A model generated the notes under the pieces. It made no database searches. It was not told the DNA's origin and was given only the letters and a program-made list of their open reading frames with translations. Below, piece after piece: positions 26,599 to 34,349 of a stretch of 64,000 bases of DNA (position 1 is its first letter; the number at the start of each line of letters is the position of its first letter). The position numbers and the translations under genes are program-made. The stretch spans positions 2,914,001-2,978,000 of the forward strand of contig JAXLQP010000001.1 of the NCBI GenBank assembly GCA_046331565.1. The letters run 5' to 3'. This stretch comes from DASRDU01 sp046331565 (lineage in GTDB: Bacteria > Acidobacteriota > Blastocatellia > RBC074).

Positions 26599-28374
26599 TC
26601 AGTGACTGGTTTTCCCGCTGCTGACGAGGGCGCGCCCGACATCGTTCCGTCCAACAGCAAAGAGCCGCCATTCGCCCGGCAAATCGGCAAATGCCCGCGC
26701 GCCCTGTGGCGTGAAGGCGAGACCGGAACCTGCAACCAGGTCTTTGACGGCGTGCGAAATCAGCACTTCGGCCCACGCTGCGCAGTCGGCTGTGGCCCGG
26801 CCAAGTTCGACCGTGACGCCGCTCACTCGTTCGCCCAGCACATCGCATTCGCCGGTGTGCAATCCGGCGCGGGCGCGCAAACCGAAGCGCGCCGAGGCTT
26901 CCACGATGGCCAGAGCGCAGCGGATTGCGCGCGCCGGCCCGTCGAAGGTAGCAAACAGACAGCCATCTGTCAGCGCCGCTTCACGGCCTCTGGAAAGCGT
27001 AAGTTCGTGGCGCACGTGCGCGCAATGCAGTTCTCTCGTTTCCGGTGAAAGCTGCGGTGAGGCATCCTCGAACAGGACAAACAGGACGGTCGTCAGCACA
27101 CGGTCAATCCGCCGGTCAGGACGCGCACCGGTCAGAAATTCCTCAAGCTCAAACAGAATCGCTTCCTGATCGCCAACGAAGGGCAGATGGTCGCGGCCTT
27201 CCAGTTCGACATATTTCGCGCCCGGAATGAGCGAGGCGACATAACGCCCGCCCCCTGCCGACAAACAGGCATCATCGGCGCGATGCAGCACCAGCGTCGG
27301 CACGCGGATCGAAGGCAGCACATTGCGCATGTCAATCTCTGCGTTCATCTGCGTCAGCGCCAGCGCCGCGCCGGGACTCGCCCCGCAGCGCAGATACGCA
27401 GCCCACCATTCGCGGAACTGCGGGTCATCGGCAACACTCGGCGCGCGCCTCTCAAGTCCCACCGGCCCGCCCCAGTCCTTTCTGATTTCCTCCAGAAAAG
27501 CGACGCGTTCCTGGGCGGTCGGCGCCCAGGGATAATCCTCCGACCAGAGGCGTTTGGCGTAGGTGCTGATCATCACCAGCGCCGTGGTGCGTTCGGGGTA
27601 AGTGGCCGCAAAAAGCGCGCACATCGGCCCGCCTTCCGAAATGCCCAGCAGCGCGGCGCGTTCCGAACCGACTGCGTCCAGCACGGCCTGCACATCGGTC
27701 ATCCGCTGTTCGAGCGTCGGCAGGTCACGCACCGGCACAGGGTCTGACAATCCTGTGCCGCGTTTGTCGAAAAGAACAAGCCGGGAGAAGGAGGCCAGCC
27801 GCAGCAGAAAGCGCGCAAAGGAAGGCTCGCGCCAGAAATATTCCAGATGCGACACCCACCCCATGACGAAGACCAGATCAAGCGGCCCCTCACCGATCAC
27901 CTGATAGGCGATATTCACGCCATCCGGACTCGTCGCGTACTGCGTCTTCGGCTGCTGAAAGGCCGCCACGCTGTGGCCGGGCAGCGGCTCAGAAAGCGCG
28001 GCAACCACCTTGTCCGCGCTGTGGCGTTCCGTCGGCTTCGGCTCTTCGAGCATCCCGACCTGCGCCACAAAACGATAGCCGCGCTTCGGGATCGTTTCGA
28101 TAAATCTCGCGCCTGTTGTTCCCTCGCCGAGCGCCTTCCTGACTTTGTGAATGTTCTGGGCCAGGTTGTTCTCTTCGACGATCTGACCGGCCCAGATCGT
28201 GCCCATCAACTCTTCCTTGCTTAAAACGCTGCCGCTGTTTTCGACCAGCGCCAGCAGCAGGTCGAAGGCTCTCGGCGTCAGCGTCACCACCTCATCCTCC
28301 GCAAAAAGCAGACGCTGGCCTGCATCGAGCCGAAACCGGCCAAAGACGTAATTCCGTTTTTCCTGACTGCTCAT
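26599..28374 (-). CDS. Winged-helix / alpha-beta hydrolase / cyclase-like fusion protein
   Basis: Three domains follow in order. Residues about 8-105 are an OmpR-type winged helix (YVFGRFRLDAGQRLLF, LTPRAFDLLLALVENSG, FIETIPKRGYRFVA). Residues about 150-405 are an alpha/beta hydrolase with DLVFVMGWVSHLEYFW, the nucleophile elbow LLGISEGGP and a late Asp/His pair (LVLHRADDAC and GRDHLPF), so the hydrolase triad looks intact. Residues about 415-575 resemble a class III nucleotide cyclase domain (LTDGCLFATFDGPARAIRCALAI and ARAGLHTGE), but the first metal-Asp motif reads VLFVLFED instead of the usual F-T-D-I, so cyclase activity is doubtful. There is no phosphoacceptor domain. It may be a hydrolase whose expression or activity is self-regulated; the ligand is unknown. 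It converges with the PQQ gene. Confidence 0.88.
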   Translation of the reverse strand: MSSQEKRNYVFGRFRLDAGQRLLFAEDEVVTLTPRAFDLLLALVENSGSVLSKEELMGTIWAGQIVEENNLAQNIHKVRKALGEGTTGARFIETIPKRGYRFVAQVGMLEEPKPTERHSADKVVAALSEPLPGHSVAAFQQPKTQYATSPDGVNIAYQVIGEGPLDLVFVMGWVSHLEYFWREPSFARFLLRLASFSRLVLFDKRGTGLSDPVPVRDLPTLEQRMTDVQAVLDAVGSERAALLGISEGGPMCALFAATYPERTTALVMISTYAKRLWSEDYPWAPTAQERVAFLEEIRKDWGGPVGLERRAPSVADDPQFREWWAAYLRCGASPGAALALTQMNAEIDMRNVLPSIRVPTLVLHRADDACLSAGGGRYVASLIPGAKYVELEGRDHLPFVGDQEAILFELEEFLTGARPDRRIDRVLTTVLFVLFEDASPQLSPETRELHCAHVRHELTLSRGREAALTDGCLFATFDGPARAIRCALAIVEASARFGLRARAGLHTGECDVLGERVSGVTVELGRATADCAAWAEVLISHAVKDLVAGSGLAFTPQGARAFADLPGEWRLFAVGRNDVGRALVSSGKTSH

Positions 28375-28512
28375 AACTGCTGAAAGAAAAAATTCATAAC
28401 CCGCTAAAGATTTTCAGGGCCGCCCTGCCTCAATCTCTGCGACGTTCGCACAACGATTCACTGATTGTTAGTGGAAAACGAATTTTACCCGATTCGATCA
28501 CGATCACCAGCG

Positions 28513-28986
28513 ATGATGAACAAACTGACAACACGATTTCTCGCTTTAATGTTGCTCGCGCCTGCGGTTTACGCTCAACAGGCGGCTCCGGGCAGCGCCA
28601 CGCCACCGGTCGTGCAAAGCAGCGCGGATGAATGGCAGCGTCCCGCCGCCGAACCTTTCGTCCGCACCGAGCTTTTTTTCGGCGCCGACAGGCCGAACGG
28701 CGCGGGAGTCAGCAGGAATGAATTCCAACGCTTTCTCAGGAAGGAAATCACTCCGCGTTTTCCTGACGGGCTGACGCTGCTGACCGGCACAGGCCAGTTC
28801 CGCGACCCCGGCAGCAACAGGGTCATTCGTGAGAAAAGCCTGGTTCTGATCCTGCTCTACCCGCCCGGCGCGTGGAAAGAGTGCAATGAAAAGATCGAGC
28901 AGATTCGGCGGGCTTACAAAGCATGGTTCAAACAGCAGTCCGTGCTGCGGGTGGATGATCCGCGGCCCGTGCTCGTCTCGTTCTGA
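28513..28986 (+). CDS. Secreted DUF3574-like protein
   Basis: The protein has a signal peptide (MMNKLTTRFLALMLLAPAVYAQQ) and then a domain with ELFFGADRPNG, VSRNEFQRFLRKEITPRFPDGLTLLTGTGQFRDP and REKSLVLILLYPPG, the pattern of DUF3574. Its biochemical role is unknown; related proteins are small secreted factors. The ATG at 28513 is chosen because it starts the signal peptide; an upstream TTG (28465) would give an odd N-terminus. Its stop lies 16 bases before the cytochrome gene, so the two probably form an operon, divergent from the winged-helix fusion gene. Confidence 0.8.
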   Translation: MMNKLTTRFLALMLLAPAVYAQQAAPGSATPPVVQSSADEWQRPAAEPFVRTELFFGADRPNGAGVSRNEFQRFLRKEITPRFPDGLTLLTGTGQFRDPGSNRVIREKSLVLILLYPPGAWKECNEKIEQIRRAYKAWFKQQSVLRVDDPRPVLVSF

Positions 28987-29002
28987 ATCAGAGGGGTTTA
29001 CA

Positions 29003-30526
29003 ATGAACAGCAGAAACATCAGATGTCTGACACTTGTTGTGTTCACTTTATCCGGCATTGCCGCTTATCTCGGCAATGGCCAGGCGCAGACAACCGACCG
29101 GGCATTTACTCCCGCGATTCCGAAGATGTGGGACGATCAGGCCATGGCTGCGCTGGAACTGCCGCCTGCCGATCCCGCCGTGTCGCGGGTTCACGTTTCC
29201 GCCGATTATTACTACCGCATCCCGGTGCGACCGATTTACAAAAGCTATCCTGTCTATGCGCCGGGTCAGGAGCCGGAAGGATATGAAGAATGGCTGCGGC
29301 AGCAGGAACCTGAACCGGCCTTCGATGCCGCAAAGCTGAGGACTGAGAACGACTGGATCAGGGCCGGAGAGACAGTCTTTGACGCGCCCACTTTCTACAA
29401 CACGCTGGTTACGACTGCCGATGTCAGAGATCCGCAGTGGTATGCAAAGACCGGCGTGCGCGCGGCAAAGGATGGCACGCTGCCCTGGTTCCGCTACGTC
29501 ATCAGAGAAAAGGGAAAGGTCGAGATGGGAACGCTCGCCTGCGGAATGTGCCATACGCGGGTGCTGGATGACGGGACAGTGCTCAAAGGCGCGCAGGGAA
29601 ATTTCCCGTTTGAGAGCGCCGGTGTCCTTTTTGCCGGACAGCGATTCACGCCGGAGCGGATCAGAAATTTTGAGCGATCATTCTTTGGCGCGCCCTGGGT
29701 CAAACCCGACCCGCTGGCGGGGCTTGAACAAATGTCGCTCGATCAGATTATCGCCTGGCACGCGGCAATGCCCGCCGGTGTGATCGCCCGTCAGGGATCA
29801 AGCCCGCTGTCACCGCCGCAGGTGCCCGACCTGATCGGAGTCAAAGACCGGAAATATCTTGATCACACAGGCCTGCAATTTCATCGCTCAATCGCCGATA
29901 TGATGCGCTATGCCGCGCTGAATCAGGGCGCAGACCTGCTGGCCAGCTACAACGGATTCATTCCCGGCGCGCGGGATTTTCGCACCCTGCCTGATCCGTC
30001 AAAACAGGGCCGGTACAGCGATGAGCAGCTCTACGCGCTTGCGCTTTACCTTTATTCGCTCAGGCCTCCTGCCAGTCCGCACCGCTTCGATGCGGCGGCA
30101 GCGCGCGGGCAGCAGGTTTTCAAACGCGAAGGCTGCGCCGTCTGCCATACGCCGCCGCTTTACACCAGCAACAAACTGATTCCGGCTGACGGCTTCAATG
30201 TCCCGCCCGAACACCTGAAGAAGTATGACATCCTGATGCGCCAGGTCGGCACTGATGCGACGCTGACGCTCACGACCAGAAGGGGCACGGGCTATTACAA
30301 AGTGCCATCGCTCAAAGGGCTGTGGTATCGCTCGCCCCTGGAACATAACGGTTCGGTGGCCACGCTTGAAGACTGGTTTGACCCGAAGCGACTGTGTGAT
30401 GATTACGCGCCGACCGGGTTTCGCGGCGCAGGCGTAAAAACGCGCGCCGTCAAAGGACACCCTTTCGGACTGAACCTCACGATGGCAGACCGGCAGGCGC
30501 TGATCGCCTTTCTCAAAACGCTGTGA
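29003..30526 (+). CDS. Secreted di-haem cytochrome c-type protein
   Basis: The 507-residue protein has a signal peptide (TLVVFTLSGIAAYLGNGQAQ) and two haem c attachment sites: CGMCH at residues 180-184 and CAVCH at 378-382. Between them lies the region SLDQIIAWHAAMPAG and SPPQVPDLIGVKDRKYLDHTG, and after the second haem SLKGLWYRSPLEHNGS(V)ATLEDWFDP, which resembles the C-terminal part of di-haem peroxidase-like and related cytochromes. It is expected to act in periplasmic electron transfer; the partner is unknown. The ATG at 29003 follows GAGGGGTTTACA. It lies just downstream of the DUF3574 gene. Confidence 0.88.
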   Translation: MNSRNIRCLTLVVFTLSGIAAYLGNGQAQTTDRAFTPAIPKMWDDQAMAALELPPADPAVSRVHVSADYYYRIPVRPIYKSYPVYAPGQEPEGYEEWLRQQEPEPAFDAAKLRTENDWIRAGETVFDAPTFYNTLVTTADVRDPQWYAKTGVRAAKDGTLPWFRYVIREKGKVEMGTLACGMCHTRVLDDGTVLKGAQGNFPFESAGVLFAGQRFTPERIRNFERSFFGAPWVKPDPLAGLEQMSLDQIIAWHAAMPAGVIARQGSSPLSPPQVPDLIGVKDRKYLDHTGLQFHRSIADMMRYAALNQGADLLASYNGFIPGARDFRTLPDPSKQGRYSDEQLYALALYLYSLRPPASPHRFDAAAARGQQVFKREGCAVCHTPPLYTSNKLIPADGFNVPPEHLKKYDILMRQVGTDATLTLTTRRGTGYYKVPSLKGLWYRSPLEHNGSVATLEDWFDPKRLCDDYAPTGFRGAGVKTRAVKGHPFGLNLTMADRQALIAFLKTL

Positions 30527-30579
30527 AAGGATCAACGGGAGCATTCAGCAGCGCGCACTGAAACGCACAAAAATCAGGC

Positions 30580-30646
30580 CCACAGACGAAGGCCGGTGCA
30601 GACAGATCACATCAGGTCATCTGTCTGCACCGGCCTTCGTCTGTGG
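30580..30646. repeat. 28-bp perfect inverted repeat between converging genes
   Basis: The arms 30580-30607 and 30619-30646 are perfect complements (CCACAGACGAAGG at the outer end) around an 11-base loop. It lies between the cytochrome gene (plus) and the rhodanese gene (minus). No T-run follows on either side, so it is either a very stable transcript-end hairpin or a palindromic repeat element. Confidence 0.75.
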
Positions 30647-30699
30647 CCGGATGTCCGACCACAGATCAATGTGTGACTACAGCCGCTGATCGCCAGGCT

Positions 30700-31260
30700 T
30701 CAGTGCTTCGCCGCGTCAGGCTTGCCTTTCTTTGCGGGAGGCGCGACTGGCTGCGCCGGAGTCGGCGGTGGCGGAGCCGGAGCCTTGACCATTTCTCCGC
30801 CCGCAGTCTCCCAGGCAGCCAGGCCGCCGAGCAGAGCGTGAACATCCTTGTAACCGGCATTCTTCAGCACAAGCGCCGCACGGGCGCTGGTATGTTCGGA
30901 CGGTCAGGTACAGTAGGTGATGATCTTTTTGTCCTTCGGAAGCTGGTATTCGCCCTTCTCGACCTTATCCAGCGGAATGCTCAGTGCGCCTTTGGCGTGC
31001 TGCTCTTTGTAAGTCTGTTCAGAACGGACATCAACGATGATGGCCTTTCCGGCAGCCGCTTCTTTGATGGCTTCCTGCGCGTTGATGCGCGGCATCTTGT
31101 CTTCTTCGCTCTGCGGTGCGGGTGGCGGCGTCTGAGTGGCCGGAGCCGGTGTCTGCGTCGCAGCCACCCCGCTCGCATTCGGGTGCGCGGTCGAACAGGC
31201 CACGCTGAGTCCGGCGCAGGCCGCCAGCAGCGCGATACGCTTGAATGTCAGAACTTTCAT
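30700..31260 (-). CDS. Lipoprotein rhodanese, probable selenoprotein with in-frame TGA (Cys-Thr-Sec)
   Basis: The N-terminus is a lipoprotein signal with lipobox LSVAC (Cys22), then an Ala/Thr/Pro linker and a rhodanese domain: MPRINAQEAI, AIIVDVRSEQTYKEQHAKGALSIPLD and the active-site strand KKIITYCT. A TGA (30904-30906) follows as codon 119, and the frame then continues in register for 67 codons with rhodanese sequence: PSEHTSARAALVLKNAGY, ALLGGLAAWETAGG and a Pro/Lys tail, to a TGA at 30700-30702. As I recall the family, related secreted rhodaneses read Y-C-x-C-P-x-E at this place, so the TGA replaces the second Cys. A SECIS-like hairpin lies just downstream. Taken together this suggests selenocysteine insertion, giving 186 residues. 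A nonsense mutation or sequencing error is the alternative. Confidence 0.7.
30872..30906 (-). promoter_or_regulatory. Putative bacterial SECIS element at the rhodanese UGA
   Basis: On the minus strand the TGA (30906-30904) is followed after 15 bases by AGCGCC (30888-30883), the loop CGTGC (30882-30878) and GGCGCT (30877-30872). The 6-bp GC stem extends by two or three further pairs beyond one mismatch. The apical loop begins 21 bases after the UGA and has G as its second base followed by U, which fits the published bacterial SECIS consensus (UGA-to-loop spacing roughly 16-37, G within the first two loop bases). The stem is short, so chance cannot be excluded. Confidence 0.55.
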
Positions 31261-31596
31261 GATTTCTGAAGGATCCCTGAATTCAGTTGAAGTTTCAGGC
31301 TGCTGTCAGATTCAGAAGCACGCCAGCAGCACCGACAAAAAGTGAGGCCGCCAGTTTACACAAATGCCCTTCAGGGCGTAAACCCAATTCGTGGCGAGCC
31401 GACCACGCCAGGAGATTATTGAGAAAAATCCGGCTTGAACTTTCAGCGCACCTCAGCGAAGATTCGGGTTTAAGCCCCCTCGTCAATATCAGCCGCCCCC
31501 GGGCATTGAATGTGCTGCCGCCACGACGCATCAACGGTGCGCCAGTTTCAAGTGTGCTGACGAGCGGCAGCCATAGAACTGATCGAGCAGGAAGTC
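31261..31596. other. Divergent intergenic region between rhodanese and TolB-like lipoprotein genes
   Basis: This 336-base gap should hold the promoters of both flanking genes. I see no convincing -35/-10 pair, RNA gene or long repeat. Open frames on either strand here have no recognisable protein content. Confidence 0.4.
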
Positions 31597-32625
31597 GTGA
31601 GTAAAAAGCTGATCGTTTTTCTGATTCTGTTGACTCTCAGTTGCTCCCTGGCGGGTTGTGTCACTGCCACTGACCAGAAAGAGAGCCTGGCCGCGACCAG
31701 GCCTTCAGCGTCACCCTCACTCACTCCGACTCCGACCCCGCAACCGCTGGTTTCGTTTCTGCGCGAAGGCGGATTGTGGGCGGTGCAGGCAGATGGCGGC
31801 GGTGAACGCCAGCTCGTTCCGCCACCGCCGGAGCAGGCAATCAATGACCACGTCTGGTCAAAGGACGGACGCCGGATTTATTACGCGGTCGGCAACAAGT
31901 ATTACTCCTGCGCGCCGACCGAAACACCTGAAAAAAAGATTGAGGAAGTCGGTGAACTGACTGTGCCGGAAGGCACGACCATTGACCATTTTGAACTGGC
32001 CCGGCAGGGTGACGCGCTGATTGCGCACGCCATTCCGCAGAATGGCGAACTCAACACGCTGCCCAGAATTTACGCCACCGGCCTCGGCAAACGTGAAGCG
32101 CGCGAATTGTCGGTTGATGAATACGCCGCGCTCGCTCCCGCGCAACCGGTCGTGGTGCGCAGCTTTCAGGATCTGGCAGTCTCGCCCGACAGCCGCTGGG
32201 TACTTTACAAGGAAACATCCGGCGATTTCGAGCAGTTGTTTATGGCTGACATTGAAACCGGCGCGCGCATTCAGATCAGTGACGTGGCCGCGCTTGACGG
32301 GTTTGAGCCATCGGCTGACCCGTCCGGTGCGCGGCACATTCTGGAAGCCGCGTGGTCGCCTGATGGTCGCTTTGTCGTCTTCAATCCGGTTCAGTCCTGT
32401 TCCGAATCCGGCCTGTGTTACGGGCAGTTGTTTCTGCTCGATGTCTGGACGGGCGTGCAGTATCAGTTGACGCGGGAGATGACCGTCAATGTTCCGCTGG
32501 AATGGAATCGCCAGGGCACGATGCTGGCTTACGATGACGGCGGGCAGATTGTCGTGGCGGACACTGACGGGCAGATCAGACGGCTGGCCGAAGGCAATCG
32601 TCCGAAAATCCAGCCGGAAGGCTGA
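31597..32625 (+). CDS. TolB-like (WD40/PD40) propeller lipoprotein
   Basis: The 342-residue product starts with GTG and has a lipoprotein signal with lipobox LAGC (Cys about residue 21), then a Ser/Pro/Thr-rich linker. The rest contains repeated propeller blades of the PD40 type: NDHVWSKDGRRIYYAV, LAVSPDSRWVLYKETSG, EAAWSPDGRFVVFNPV and LEWNRQGTMLAYDDGG. Such proteins are lipid-anchored scaffolds or sensors; the partner is unknown. A GAGCAGGAAGTC ribosome site precedes the start. Confidence 0.82.
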   Translation: MSKKLIVFLILLTLSCSLAGCVTATDQKESLAATRPSASPSLTPTPTPQPLVSFLREGGLWAVQADGGGERQLVPPPPEQAINDHVWSKDGRRIYYAVGNKYYSCAPTETPEKKIEEVGELTVPEGTTIDHFELARQGDALIAHAIPQNGELNTLPRIYATGLGKREARELSVDEYAALAPAQPVVVRSFQDLAVSPDSRWVLYKETSGDFEQLFMADIETGARIQISDVAALDGFEPSADPSGARHILEAAWSPDGRFVVFNPVQSCSESGLCYGQLFLLDVWTGVQYQLTREMTVNVPLEWNRQGTMLAYDDGGQIVVADTDGQIRRLAEGNRPKIQPEG

Positions 32626-32636
32626 CGCGGCCATTC

Positions 32637-32822
32637 TTACTCAGCTTCGGCGCTGATCCGGACTTCGCCTTCGCTGTCAGTCGTGATATTCAGAATTGCA
32701 GGCCGACAACAGACCTGGCAATCCTCAACATAAGACTGGCGCGATCCGGCAGATAAATCCACAAACGTCAGATTGTCTTCGCCACAGACCGGACAGTGCC
32801 ATACTGCGGTCGGCTCCATCAT
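32637..32822 (-). CDS. Small CPXCG-type zinc-ribbon protein
   Basis: The 61-residue protein has CPVCGEDN near residue 10 and DCQVCCRP near residue 34, the pattern of the CPXCG zinc-ribbon family. The two CxxC knuckles should bind one zinc ion. Function is unknown. It lies 20 bases downstream of the PilZ gene in the same direction. The start may be either of two adjacent ATG codons. Confidence 0.8.
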   Translation of the reverse strand: MMEPTAVWHCPVCGEDNLTFVDLSAGSRQSYVEDCQVCCRPAILNITTDSEGEVRISAEAE

Positions 32823-32842
32823 AAAAACTTCCCGGCGCGATG

Positions 32843-33193
32843 TCAGACAACCGGAGCGCCGCCTCCCTCGCCTGTGCCGACAGCGTTAATGGCTTTCTCA
32901 AATGAAATGGCCGCTCCCGTATTGCCTTCGGAATGATGCACGGTTTCAGTGCGCACGACGCGGCCTCTGAAATAAGTCGCCACGCCCTTGTAAGGATCAT
33001 TGCTTTCAAGAATCACGATCAGTTCCACCGGCAGATCGAGCGCCAGCACATCATCGGTCAGGACATACGCGCCTGATTTGCTGAGATTCCACAATCTGGC
33101 GTCACGCTCATTGATGCCGCCGACTGAATCCTTCCATCTGATTTTGGCCGGAATGTCCAGTTGTACCCGTTGTTCAGTTCTTCTTTCGAGCAT
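32843..33193 (-). CDS. PilZ-domain protein (putative c-di-GMP receptor)
   Basis: The 116-residue protein is a stand-alone PilZ domain. It has an N-terminal ERRTEQRVQ that supplies the RxxxR ligand motif and LWNLSKSGAYV that matches D/NxSxxG, so c-di-GMP binding is likely. The central strands EQRVQLDIPAKIRW and ELIVIL and the Gly/Ala-rich tail are typical. Its target is unknown; no motility or diguanylate cyclase gene lies nearby. It is probably cotranscribed with the CPXCG gene. Confidence 0.82.
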   Translation of the reverse strand: MLERRTEQRVQLDIPAKIRWKDSVGGINERDARLWNLSKSGAYVLTDDVLALDLPVELIVILESNDPYKGVATYFRGRVVRTETVHHSEGNTGAAISFEKAINAVGTGEGGGAPVV

Positions 33194-33697
33194 TGCTTTG
33201 GTTTCAACTCCTGAAAAATATCGCCGCTTCCCTGTCAGGTCATCTGCCGCTGGTGTCTGTCTGATCAGCCCTGGGCAGTTTGATAACCGGGATGAATTCA
33301 GCGCTTTTTCGGATGGTCGGGGATGGGTGAATAAATGCGCGGGAAGTGACTTTTCCCGCCAGTCAGATCAGACCGAAACCAGTCTGTCGGGTGCCAGCCC
33401 GGAGACAGCCTTGACTGAAGGTGTGAGGTTGATCTGTTATCAAATGGGGGCATTAAGTAAATAACCGAAATCAGCCGAATTAGCAACCGGATGCCCACCG
33501 AGAATCACGATAGAAAAATTTGACCACTCACGGCTTCCAGGTTAGATTGGCTGTGCTTGTGATTGGTGCGACAACCCGCGTCCAGGCAGTCCCCGAATCA
33601 ATCATCTATCATCAATGCCTTTCGTTCATTGCACTCGCGCACCGGATTCAAATCGGGGCCGCAGCGCAGACGAAGGCCACTTCAGAGCGAGTTCTCA
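33194..33697. other. 504-base intergenic region, no gene recognised
   Basis: The region lies between the PilZ gene (minus) and the zinc-ribbon gene (plus) and must carry both promoters. One hairpin is visible (GCGGGAA at 33339-33345 pairing with TTCCCGC at 33353-33359). A further paired stretch around 33372-33408 (CAGTCTGTCGGG with CCCGGAGACAG) may form a structured leader, but I do not recognise a known riboswitch. Confidence 0.4.
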
Positions 33698-34090
33698 ATG
33701 GTCAGTGCAATTGGTATCGTCAGAAAATCTCAGACCGGTGATGACATCAATACCTGGTGCGGCAGGTGTAAGTGCGAACGTGAACATGTCATTACAGCGC
33801 TTAAATCAGATGGCAGCGTCGAACGGGTGCAATGCCGCACCTGTGACAGCCTGCACCTGTACCGCGCGCCCAAAACCGCTTCGACCCGCACCCGCAGCGT
33901 CAGGGAAAAGAGCGTGGCAGTTGAAGATCCCCCCGGCCCGGCCCGCGAATATTCCATGCAATCCCGCTTCAACGTGGGCGACCGCATTGCTCATCCCAAA
34001 TTCGGCATCGGCACCGTCGTCGAAAAACGCGCCGGCAAAATTGATGTGAAATTTGGCCGGGAAATGCGCGTGCTGATTCACGCCGGCTGA
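33698..34090 (+). CDS. Zinc-ribbon and beta-barrel protein, function unknown
   Basis: The 130-residue protein has an N-terminal double CxxC (WCGRCKCEREHV and QCRTCDSLH, about residues 19-52) that suggests a zinc ribbon, a Thr/Arg/Pro-rich linker, and a C-terminal barrel-like segment GDRIAHPKFGIGTVVEKRAGKIDVKFG similar in pattern to the helicase-associated UvrD-like beta-barrel. Family assignment is tentative. The ATG at 33698 is chosen because upstream frame sequence is low-quality and a GAGCGAG site lies before this ATG. Nothing in the neighbours explains its role. Confidence 0.72.
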   Translation: MVSAIGIVRKSQTGDDINTWCGRCKCEREHVITALKSDGSVERVQCRTCDSLHLYRAPKTASTRTRSVREKSVAVEDPPGPAREYSMQSRFNVGDRIAHPKFGIGTVVEKRAGKIDVKFGREMRVLIHAG

Positions 34091-34194
34091 GACCTGGTCA
34101 GATCAGCGCGCCTGAAGTGCAGTCTGTCTGAGATGGTCAGTTCCAGTTCGCGGCTCGGACGGCGCTGATCTTCCGGTGTCTGTCATTTCCGCTT

Positions 34195-34228
34195 TCCGCT
34201 TTCGGGATTCAGACATCCCGAAAGCGGA
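34195..34228. repeat. Perfect palindromic hairpin with 7-bp periodicity
   Basis: TCCGCTTTCGGGAT (34195-34208) and ATCCCGAAAGCGGA (34215-34228) form a 14-bp stem with a 6-base loop. A heptad unit (TTTCCGC) repeats just upstream. It lies between the zinc-ribbon and ABC ATPase genes and may be a transcript end or an operator. Confidence 0.55.
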
Positions 34229-34349
34229 CACCCGCCGCACCTGTGCGCTCCCGCCTCCTGATTCAACTCTGTCTCCCGCACTGACTTCGCTGACTGTGCC
34301 GCCTGGCACGGCAGTTGGTTATCTGCTGCTCACAAACAGAGGTGTCAGC

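Noticed and set aside
30904..31260. Reading the rhodanese as a short 118-residue protein ending at the TGA
   Set aside because: It would lose the second half of the rhodanese fold, while the frame continues with proper rhodanese sequence after the TGA.
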